Source: Sulfurovum sp. UBA1140
GTDB lineage: Bacteria; Campylobacterota; Campylobacteria; Campylobacterales; Sulfurovaceae
Direction: 5' to 3'
Assembly (NCBI GenBank): GCA_002311915.1
Contig: DCAF01000064.1
Span: 8,872 to 28,726, forward strand
Length of the DNA: 19,855 nt
In this document: in pieces, positions 1-5,249 of the stretch
How positions within the stretch are numbered: the first letter of the stretch is position 1
Layout: every line of letters begins with the position of its first letter
Program-made: the position numbers and the translations under genes
Notes under the pieces: model-generated
Database searches by the model: none
Seen by the model: only the letters and a program-made list of their open reading frames with translations
What the model was told of the DNA's origin: nothing

Positions 1-26
1 GGGTTCGAGTCCCGTCTCCCGCTCCA
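1..26 (+). tRNA. tRNA-Gly, 3' part only
   Basis: The window opens inside a tRNA. The T-loop TTCGAGT (4-10) lies between GGG and CCCGT, followed by a 7-nt acceptor strand CTCCCGC (16-22), discriminator T (23) and an encoded CCA (24-26). The acceptor strand implies a 5' partner GCGGGAG, which with discriminator T is typical of bacterial tRNA-Gly. A tRNA-Gly, tRNA-Thr, tuf order is common in this phylum and agrees. The anticodon lies outside the window, so identity rests on the acceptor end and context. Confidence 0.78.
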
Positions 27-118
27 TGGTATCAACAATCTGGGAGCTGATGTGAAATTTTATTTTTATTACTTCACATTGCAACAAAATCACAAACACT
101 TTGTAAAATTTAACCGAT

Positions 119-193
<75 letters not shown>

Positions 194-204
194 CTGAACG
201 ATTT

Positions 205-286
205 TATGGACAAAAGTATTATTAATAACACTTTTTACTATTAATTTATGTAGAAAATTTATTTAATGATAATAGTTTTGTCCATA
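205..286 (+). repeat. 82-nt inverted repeat (hairpin) between tRNA-Thr and tuf
   Basis: TATGGACAAAA (205-215) is the exact reverse complement of TTTTGTCCATA (276-286). After one G/G mismatch the pairing continues with 217-224 against 267-274 (8 pairs, one G-U), giving about 19 pairs around a 42-nt AT-rich loop. There is no T tract immediately after the stem, so it is not a standard intrinsic terminator. It could be an RNase III-type processing site that separates tRNAs from tuf mRNA, or a structure stabilising the transcript. Confidence 0.7.
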
Positions 287-323
287 TTGTTATGGTATTA
301 AAGCAATATAGAGTTATTCCTGA

Positions 324-329
324 TATAAT
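324..329 (+). promoter_or_regulatory. Probable -10 element of a tuf promoter
   Basis: A perfect TATAAT lies 37 nt upstream of the tuf start, giving an expected transcript start near 336 and a leader of about 30 nt with the Shine-Dalgarno AGGAGA at 355-360. No good -35 hexamer is seen, which is normal for vegetative promoters of Campylobacterota. It would let tuf be transcribed independently of the upstream tRNAs. Confidence 0.6.
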
Positions 330-365
330 GTCAGCGAAAAATAGAACTAAACTTAGGAGAAACAG

Positions 366-1574
366 ATGGCTAAAGAAAAATTTGAACGAACCAAACCACA
401 TGTTAATATTGGTACAATTGGTCACGTTGACCACGGTAAAACTACATTAACGGCTGCGATTACAGCAGTTCTTGCAACTAAAAACAATACTGAACTTATG
501 GATTATGATGCAATTGATAATGCACCAGAAGAGAGAGAAAGAGGAATTACCATTGCTACTTCTCATGTTGAGTATGAAACTGATAACAGACATTATGCTC
601 ACGTAGATTGTCCAGGTCACGCCGACTATGTTAAAAACATGATTACTGGTGCTGCTCAAATGGATGGTGCTATTCTTGTTATTGCTGCTACTGATGGACC
701 AATGGCACAAACTAGAGAGCATATCCTTCTTTCTAAGCAAGTAGGTGTTCCGTACATCGTTATTTTCTTGAATAAAGAAGATCAACTTGATGACGAAGAT
801 AAAGAAGAGATGTTAGAGCTTGTTGAGATGGAGATTAGAGAACTTCTTGACGAATACAATTTCCCAGGTGATGATACTCCTGTAATTTCTGGTTCTGCAT
901 TCCAAGCATTGGAAGAGGCAAAAGCTGGTAATCTTGGTGCATGGTCAGACAAAATCTTTGAACTTATGGAAGCTGTAGATACATATATTCCTGACCCAGT
1001 AAGAGAGACTGATAAAGATTTCCTTATGCCTATCGAAGATATCTTTACTATCCAAGGTCGTGGTACTGTTGTAACTGGTAAAATTGATAGAGGTCAAGTA
1101 TGTATTGGTGATGCTGTTGAAATCGTTGGTATTAGAGACAATCAAAAAACAACGGTAACTGGTGTTGAGATGTTCCGTAAAGAGATGGATTGTGGTTTAG
1201 CTGGAGACAACTGTGGTGTTCTAATCCGTGGTATCGATAAAGATGCAGTTGAAAGAGGTATGGTTCTTTGTAAGCCAAACTCAATTACTCCTCACTCTAA
1301 ATTTACAGCTGAGGTTTATGTACTTACAAAAGAAGAGGGTGGACGACATACACCATTTTTTAATAACTATAGACCACAGTTTTATGTAAGAACAACTGAT
1401 GTTACTGGTTCAATTACTCTTGAAGAGGGTACTGAAATGGTTATGCCAGGTGACAATGTAAAAATCAACGTTGAATTAATCGCACCAGTTGCTCTTGAGC
1501 AAGGTACTAAGTTTTCTATCCGTGAAGGTGGTAAAACTGTTGGTGCTGGTGTTGTTGCTGAAATCGTTGAGTAG
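366..1574 (+). CDS. tuf: Elongation factor Tu
   Basis: Cytoplasmic GTPase that carries aminoacyl-tRNA to the ribosomal A site. At 402 aa it is close to the family norm (about 394-399). The GTP-binding motifs are intact: P-loop GHVDHGKT (residues 19-26), the switch I segment RGITI, DCPGH (81-85) and NKED (136-139). Domain II carries GRGTVVTG and domain III carries EEGGRHTPFF and RPQFYVRTTDVTG. The start at 366 has a good Shine-Dalgarno (AGGAGA, 355-360). One oddity is the segment just after NKED, which reads QLDDEDKEEM where most family members have a shorter MVDD-type sequence; this accounts for the extra three residues. It heads the macro-operon and is followed by a hairpin and rpmG. The family assignment is certain. 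Confidence 0.99.
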   Translation: MAKEKFERTKPHVNIGTIGHVDHGKTTLTAAITAVLATKNNTELMDYDAIDNAPEERERGITIATSHVEYETDNRHYAHVDCPGHADYVKNMITGAAQMDGAILVIAATDGPMAQTREHILLSKQVGVPYIVIFLNKEDQLDDEDKEEMLELVEMEIRELLDEYNFPGDDTPVISGSAFQALEEAKAGNLGAWSDKIFELMEAVDTYIPDPVRETDKDFLMPIEDIFTIQGRGTVVTGKIDRGQVCIGDAVEIVGIRDNQKTTVTGVEMFRKEMDCGLAGDNCGVLIRGIDKDAVERGMVLCKPNSITPHSKFTAEVYVLTKEEGGRHTPFFNNYRPQFYVRTTDVTGSITLEEGTEMVMPGDNVKINVELIAPVALEQGTKFSIREGGKTVGAGVVAEIVE

Positions 1575-1582
1575 AAAAACAT

Positions 1583-1608
1583 TATAAGAGGAGTTGAACC
1601 CTCTTATA
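1583..1608 (+). other. Hairpin in the tuf-rpmG gap
   Basis: TATAAGAGG (1583-1591) pairs perfectly with CCTCTTATA (1600-1608) around an 8-nt loop. The sequence that follows (GTATTCTTT) is only weakly T-rich, so this is more likely a partial attenuator or an mRNA-stabilising/processing hairpin protecting the abundant tuf message than a full terminator. Confidence 0.55.
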
Positions 1609-1627
1609 GTATTCTTTAGGAGAAACA

Positions 1628-1780
1628 ATGAGAGAAACCATTCACTTAGGTTGTGAAAAGTGTACTAGACGTAACTACCACACCACTAAGAACAAAAGAA
1701 ACACTGCTGAAAAAATTGCTTTAAAAAAGTATTGTAAGTGGTGTAAATGTCATACTACACATAAAGAGATGAAACTGTAA
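1628..1780 (+). CDS. rpmG: 50S ribosomal protein L33
   Basis: A 50-aa gene with Shine-Dalgarno AGGAGAAAC just upstream. The product is the L33 protein of the large ribosomal subunit, located near the E site. The sequence begins MRETIHLGCEKC and keeps all four zinc-ribbon cysteines (C9, C12, C36, C39, in CEKC and CKWC), so this is the zinc-binding (C+) type of L33; an extra cysteine follows at position 41. Length matches the family (49-55 aa). The position between tuf and tRNA-Trp/secE is conserved in Campylobacterota and many other bacteria. Clear call despite the short length. Confidence 0.96.
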   Translation: MRETIHLGCEKCTRRNYHTTKNKRNTAEKIALKKYCKWCKCHTTHKEMKL

Positions 1781-1804
1781 ATCAGTTTTTAATCTTGTAG
1801 GATC

Positions 1805-1828
1805 TTATCAGAGTTTTAGCTCTGATAA
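1805..1828 (+). other. Hairpin between rpmG and tRNA-Trp
   Basis: TTATCAGAG (1805-1813) pairs perfectly with CTCTGATAA (1820-1828) around loop TTTTAG. There is no T tract after it. It sits about 70 nt before tRNA-Trp, inside a polycistronic mRNA/tRNA transcript, so an mRNA 3'-end-protecting or processing role is more likely than termination. Confidence 0.5.
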
Positions 1829-1899
1829 CTACTAGGTTTGCTTCAGCAGAAGATGCTTACGAAAAATAGTACAGCATAAGTTTATTGCTACACATTCTT

Positions 1900-1975
1900 A
1901 GGCCAATAGCTCAGTTGGTAGAGCACTGGTCTCCAAAACCAGGTGCCGGGGGTTCGAGTCCCTCTTGGCCTGCCA
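1900..1975 (+). tRNA. tRNA-Trp (anticodon CCA)
   Basis: Acceptor AGGCCAA (1900-1906) pairs with TTGGCCT (1965-1971). The anticodon stem CTGGT/ACCAG closes loop CTCCAAA with anticodon CCA (1933-1935), reading UGG. The T arm carries the TTCGAGT loop, the discriminator is G (1972) and CCA is encoded (1973-1975). tRNA-Trp between rpmG and secE is a widely conserved arrangement, which confirms the locus. It is presumably cut out of the rpmG-secE transcript. Confidence 0.97.
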
Positions 1976-1996
1976 TAATTAAAGGTAATTACAAAC

Positions 1997-2182
1997 ATGG
2001 AAAAATTAACAACCTATTTTGCACACGTTAAAGAAGAGATTCAAAAAGTTATATTTCCAACAAAAGTACAAGTTAGACAAGCTTTTGTTGCTGTCTTTAT
2101 CGTTGTAAGTGTTATATCAATCTTTTTAGCACTTGTCGATATGTTTATGTCAGCTGTTGTGTCATCTCTAGTGGGAAGCTAA
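1997..2182 (+). CDS. secE: Preprotein translocase subunit SecE
   Basis: A 61-aa inner-membrane protein, the small essential subunit that clamps SecY in the SecYEG export channel. An amphipathic N-terminal part (about residues 1-27, including the family-typical stretch VKEEIQKVIFPTKVQV) precedes one transmembrane helix (about residues 29-55). This is the short, single-helix form usual outside enteric bacteria. The Shine-Dalgarno AAAGG (1981-1985) is rather far from the ATG. Only one base separates it from nusG, so the two are translated as a pair, as in most bacteria. Confidence 0.96.
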   Translation: MEKLTTYFAHVKEEIQKVIFPTKVQVRQAFVAVFIVVSVISIFLALVDMFMSAVVSSLVGS

Positions 2183-2183
2183 G

Positions 2184-2714
2184 ATGGCATTTCAATGGTA
2201 TGCAATTCAAGTTTATTCGGGTAGTGAACAGGCTGTTAAGCGAGGTATCGATCTTTTAGCTGTAGAGCATGGAATAGAAGATAAAGTAGAGAGTATTATT
2301 GTTCCTACTGAAGAGGTTATTGAGGTTAAAAATGGGGAGAAGAAGATTACAGAACGAACACTCTACCCAGGGTATGTTTTTGCTCATGTTAATTTAGATA
2401 CTGATCTTTGGCATAAAGTTCAGAGTCTACCTCGTGTTTCACGCTTTATTGGTGAGGGTAAAACAGCCACACCATTAACAGAAGCAGATATTAAAGTTAT
2501 TTTAGACAAGATGGAGAATAAATCAGCTCCTAGACCTAAAGTTGACTTTGAATCGGGTGAGATGGTACGTATTGTTGATGGTCCTTTCTCTAACTTTACA
2601 GGAATGGTTGAAGAGTATGATCTTGACCATGGAAAATTAAAACTGAATGTTTCAATATTTGGTAGAAATACACCTGTAGAAATTCTCTACACTCAAGTAG
2701 AAAAGATTATATAA
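2184..2714 (+). CDS. nusG: Transcription termination/antitermination factor NusG
   Basis: A 176-aa protein that binds RNA polymerase beta' and links it to Rho or to the leading ribosome (S10). The N-terminal NGN domain begins FQWYAIQVYSGSE and contains YPGYVF and RVSRFIGEG. The C-terminal KOW domain contains GEMVRIVDGPFSNFTGMVEE (around residues 120-142). Length is normal for the family. It starts one base after the secE stop, so its ribosome-binding site lies within the end of secE and translational coupling is likely. It is followed by a strong terminator-like structure that separates it from the ribosomal protein genes. Confidence 0.98.
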   Translation: MAFQWYAIQVYSGSEQAVKRGIDLLAVEHGIEDKVESIIVPTEEVIEVKNGEKKITERTLYPGYVFAHVNLDTDLWHKVQSLPRVSRFIGEGKTATPLTEADIKVILDKMENKSAPRPKVDFESGEMVRIVDGPFSNFTGMVEEYDLDHGKLKLNVSIFGRNTPVEILYTQVEKII

Positions 2715-2716
2715 AC

Positions 2717-2780
2717 GCTGAAGCCAAGAAGCTTCAGTAATAGAAACTAAAACTATTTTTTATTACTGAAGTTTTTATTT
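2717..2780 (+). terminator. Alternative hairpins with intrinsic terminator between nusG and rplK
   Basis: CTTCAGTAATAGAAA (2732-2746) pairs with 2757-2771 (15 pairs, one G-U). The flanks extend this toward about 20 pairs (2727-2731 with 2772-2776), ending in TTTTTATTT. That is a strong intrinsic-terminator shape. An earlier hairpin, CTGAAGC (2718-2724) with GCTTCAG (2731-2737), uses the same left arm, so the two folds exclude each other. This is the layout of an attenuator/antiterminator. The downstream genes encode L11 and L1, and their operon is autoregulated in other bacteria. Confidence 0.7.
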
Positions 2781-2812
2781 AATCTAAAACTATTTAATCT
2801 AAGGAGACAACG

Positions 2813-3238
2813 ATGGCAAAAAAAGTAACTGAAAAGTTCAAACTAATGATTCCTGCTGGATCTGCTAACCCATCACCACCAGTAGGACCTGCTCTTGGTC
2901 AACGTGGTGTTAACATTATGGAATTTTGTAAAGCATTTAATGAGAGAACAAAAGATAAAAAGGGATTCAAAATACCTGTAGAAATTACAGTATATGCCGA
3001 TAGAAGTTTTACTTTTGAAACCAAGCAACCACCTGCAAGTGAGCTTATTCTAAAAGCAGCCAACTTAAAAAGTGGTTCAGATAATCCACTTAAAAATAAA
3101 GTAGCAACATTAACACCAGAACAAATCAATGAGATTGTAGAGCAGAAAATCGTTGATTTAAATACTGATGATAAAGCAATGGCGGCTAGAATTATTATGG
3201 GTACCTGTCGAAGTATGGGTGTAGATATTTCTAACTAG
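2813..3238 (+). CDS. rplK: 50S ribosomal protein L11
   Basis: A 141-aa protein of the GTPase-associated centre at the base of the L7/L12 stalk, where it binds 23S rRNA with L10. The N-terminal signature PSPPVGPALGQRGVNIMEF is intact, followed by the linker and the C-terminal RNA-binding domain, which ends MAARIIMGTCRSMGVDI. Length equals the family norm. The start has a strong Shine-Dalgarno (AAGGAGA) seven bases upstream. It lies downstream of a predicted attenuator and is followed by another terminator-like hairpin before rplA. Confidence 0.99.
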   Translation: MAKKVTEKFKLMIPAGSANPSPPVGPALGQRGVNIMEFCKAFNERTKDKKGFKIPVEITVYADRSFTFETKQPPASELILKAANLKSGSDNPLKNKVATLTPEQINEIVEQKIVDLNTDDKAMAARIIMGTCRSMGVDISN

Positions 3239-3247
3239 TAATGTTTG

Positions 3248-3268
3248 CACCTCTTTGAGGTGTTTTTT
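3248..3268 (+). terminator. Intrinsic terminator-like hairpin between rplK and rplA
   Basis: CACCTC (3248-3253), loop TTT, GAGGTG (3257-3262), then six T (3263-3268): a compact, perfect stem with a T run ten bases after the rplK stop. As no clear promoter lies between it and rplA (3310), it probably acts as a partial terminator. Confidence 0.75.
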
Positions 3269-3309
3269 ATGACCACATTAAGTGGGAGATTTATATCGTG
3301 GAGAGATAG

Positions 3310-4014
3310 ATGGCAAAAAAATTAAGTAAAAAAAGAGCTATGCTCTTAGAGAAAATAGAAAAAGAGAAATTATATTCAATTGCAGATGCAGTTGCACTTC
3401 TTTCAGAGTTGAAATCAGCAAAGTTTGATGAGACTGTTGAAGTAGCATTGAATTTAAATGTTGATCCAAGACATGCAGATCAGATGGTAAGAGGTTCAGT
3501 TATTCTTCCAAATGGTACAGGTAAAGTAGTTAGAGTTGCAGTATTTGCTAAAGATGAAAAAGCAGATGAAGCAAAAGCAGCTGGTGCTGATATTGTTGGA
3601 ACAGATGATTTGATTGACCAGATTAAAGAGGGTATTATTAATTTTGATACTGTAATTGCAACACCTAACATGATGGGACAACTTGGTAAAGTGGCTAGAA
3701 TTTTAGGACCAAAAGGTCTTATGCCTAACCCTAAAACAGGTACCGTGACCATGGATGTTACCAAAGCTGTTACCGAAGCAAAGGGTGGAAAAGTTAACTT
3801 TAGAGTGGATAAAAAAGGTAACATTCATGCAGGTATTGGTAAAGTAAGTTTTGGTACTGAAAAAATCAATGAAAATTTAATTAGTTTTATGGCAGTTGTG
3901 AATAAAGCAAAACCAGCTGCTTCTAAAGGTAGATATATTCGTAATGGTGCTTTATCATTAACAATGAGTCCAGCTGTAACACTTGATACTACTGAACTTT
4001 TAGAGATTAAATAA
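3310..4014 (+). CDS. rplA: 50S ribosomal protein L1
   Basis: A 234-aa protein that binds 23S rRNA at the mobile L1 stalk, moves deacylated tRNA out of the E site, and in many bacteria represses its own operon by binding mRNA. The family signature GPKGLMPNPKTGTV is present near the middle, flanked by MMGQLGKVARILG and the RNA-contacting FRVDKKGNIHAGIGK segment. Length is the usual 230-235. The ribosome-binding site is GTGGAGAG, 7-14 bases upstream. A short CCAC-ATTAA-GTGG hairpin (3273-3285) lies in the leader; whether L1 binds it is not known. Confidence 0.98.
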   Translation: MAKKLSKKRAMLLEKIEKEKLYSIADAVALLSELKSAKFDETVEVALNLNVDPRHADQMVRGSVILPNGTGKVVRVAVFAKDEKADEAKAAGADIVGTDDLIDQIKEGIINFDTVIATPNMMGQLGKVARILGPKGLMPNPKTGTVTMDVTKAVTEAKGGKVNFRVDKKGNIHAGIGKVSFGTEKINENLISFMAVVNKAKPAASKGRYIRNGALSLTMSPAVTLDTTELLEIK

Positions 4015-4024
4015 TTATAAAAAA

Positions 4025-4133
4025 TTATCTTAGGCTAAAGATAACGGGGGCGAAAGCTTAATTAATCTGCTTGAAAGAGTTGGTGTGTTGTGATGCTTAT
4101 AAAAGAGTTTACAATACCCTGTTATAGGTCGAA
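4025..4133 (+). promoter_or_regulatory. L10-leader-like mRNA element upstream of rplJ
   Basis: The gap between rplA and rplJ is unusually long (129 nt) and structured. TTATCTT (4025-4031) pairs with AAGATAA (4038-4044), followed by a G-rich run and GCGAAAGCTTAATTAATCTG, which resembles the kink-turn core of the L10 leader. In other bacteria the L10-(L12)4 complex binds this leader and represses rplJL translation. The match was made by eye, so a covariance search is needed to confirm it. Confidence 0.65.
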
Positions 4134-4143
4134 AGGAGAACCA

Positions 4144-4629
4144 ATGACTAGAACTGAAAAAGAAGCTATTGTTAATGAATTAACTACTGCTTTTGCTGAT
4201 CAGGGTGCCATAATCGTATGTGATTACAAAGGTATGACTGTTCAAGCATTAGAGGGTGTAAGAGCAATGGCTAGAGAGAACGATGTAACTGTACGTGTTG
4301 TTAAAAATACGTTAGCAGGAATTGCACTTAAGAATGCAAACTGTGATGAGCTAGAGTTTACAGATACAAATATTTTTATTTGGGGTGAAGATCAGATTGC
4401 TACTTGTAAAGTAGCTGATAAATCTGCCGAAGCAAATAAAAATAACTTTTTTATTAAAACGGGAGTAATCGAGTCGAAAATTGCGGATATTGATACCATC
4501 AATGCAATGGCTAAACTTCCAAGTAGAGATGAACTTCTTGGTATGTTACTTAATGTTTGGAATGCACCTGTGCAGAACTTTACAATCGGTATGAGTGCCT
4601 TAGCTGATAAGCTAGAAGAAGAAGCGTAG
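4144..4629 (+). CDS. rplJ: 50S ribosomal protein L10
   Basis: A 161-aa protein that forms the base of the ribosomal stalk and anchors L7/L12 dimers through its C-terminal helix. The start at 4144 (MTRTEKEAIV) is chosen because the Shine-Dalgarno AAGGAGAA lies 4-11 bases upstream. An in-frame ATG at 4090 would run through the leader and add 18 residues unlike L10. Family features include the N-terminal rRNA-binding domain with VVKNTLAGIAL and a helical C-terminus ending ADKLEEEA. Length is slightly below the usual 165-175. It is followed by rplL, its stoichiometric partner, 69 bases on. Confidence 0.95.
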   Translation: MTRTEKEAIVNELTTAFADQGAIIVCDYKGMTVQALEGVRAMARENDVTVRVVKNTLAGIALKNANCDELEFTDTNIFIWGEDQIATCKVADKSAEANKNNFFIKTGVIESKIADIDTINAMAKLPSRDELLGMLLNVWNAPVQNFTIGMSALADKLEEEA

Positions 4630-4698
4630 GTTCGGTACCACCGAGCATTGAATTGAATGATATTGAAATCATGAAATATATAATTTTAAGGAAATAAA

Positions 4699-5064
4699 AT
4701 GGCAACAACTAAAGAAGATGTATTAGAGTTTATCTCAAACATGTCAGTATTAGAGCTTTCTGAGCTTGTAAAAGAATTTGAAGAGAAATTTGGTGTATCT
4801 GCACAAGCTACAGTAGTAGCTGGTGGTGCAGTAGCTGAAGAAGTTGAAGAGCAGACAGAATTTGATGTAATTCTTACAGGTGCAGGTGCTAAGAAAATTA
4901 ATGCAATTAAAGTAGTAAGAGCAATTACTGGTCTTGGTCTTAAAGAGGCTAAAGGGGCTGTTGAAAATGTTCCAACTACACTTAAAGAAGCTGTCTCTAA
5001 AGATGAAGCTGAAGCAGTTAAAAAACAGATCGAAGAAGCAGGTGCAACTTGCGAACTTAAATAA
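4699..5064 (+). CDS. rplL: 50S ribosomal protein L7/L12
   Basis: A 121-aa acidic stalk protein, present in several copies per ribosome, which recruits and activates translation GTPases such as EF-Tu and EF-G. The N-terminal dimerisation helices (residues 1-33) are followed by a short Ala/Gly/Val/Glu hinge (about 36-50). The globular C-terminal domain contains the factor-binding signature ITGLGLKEAKGAVE. Length is standard. Shine-Dalgarno AAGGAAA lies just upstream. The 185-base gap that follows contains two hairpins, consistent with the need to make several L12 molecules per RNA polymerase subunit. Confidence 0.98.
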   Translation: MATTKEDVLEFISNMSVLELSELVKEFEEKFGVSAQATVVAGGAVAEEVEEQTEFDVILTGAGAKKINAIKVVRAITGLGLKEAKGAVENVPTTLKEAVSKDEAEAVKKQIEEAGATCELK

Positions 5065-5087
5065 TTTTTATTTAAGTAAAACTTTGT

Positions 5088-5108
5088 CAAGCGAGATTTC
5101 CTCGCTTG
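5088..5108 (+). other. Hairpin downstream of rplL
   Basis: CAAGCGAG (5088-5095) pairs perfectly with CTCGCTTG (5101-5108) around loop ATTTC, 23 bases after the rplL stop. The sequence that follows (AATCTCTCCTTGT) is a poor T tract. It may protect the rplL 3' end or be a processing site, comparable in position to the RNase III site between rplL and rpoB in E. coli. Confidence 0.55.
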
Positions 5109-5170
5109 AATCTCTCCTTGTATTGCATTAGTAACAGTACAAAATAGAATTTCAACACGATATAGTGACA

Positions 5171-5193
5171 AGCTATTGCGCAATAGTTTTTTT
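5171..5193 (+). terminator. Probable transcription attenuator between rplL and rpoB
   Basis: AGCTATT (5171-5177) pairs with AATAGTT (5182-5188; one G-U) around loop GCGC, and seven T follow the core stem (5187-5193). The stem is short and AT-rich, so partial termination is more likely than full termination. It stands where E. coli has its rplL-rpoB attenuator, and no other strong promoter is seen before rpoB. Confidence 0.6.
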
Positions 5194-5249
5194 GTATATC
5201 CCATATATACATTCATCTAATAACATACATATTAAAATGAGGTTCGCCC

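Noticed and set aside
27..118. TGTGAA/TTCACA inverted repeat (51-56 with 73-78) between the two tRNAs.
   Set aside because: Six pairs around a 16-nt loop in AT-rich DNA are expected by chance and no other signal supports it.
4090..4143. In-frame upstream ATG that would extend L10 by 18 residues.
   Set aside because: The extension is unlike L10, runs through the leader structure, and the ATG at 4144 has an excellent Shine-Dalgarno right before it.
4686..5216. 176-codon minus-strand frame opposite rplL.
   Set aside because: It is the antisense shadow of rplL, is rich in Ser/Ala/Thr as expected from the reversed code, and has no ribosome-binding site or recognisable domain.
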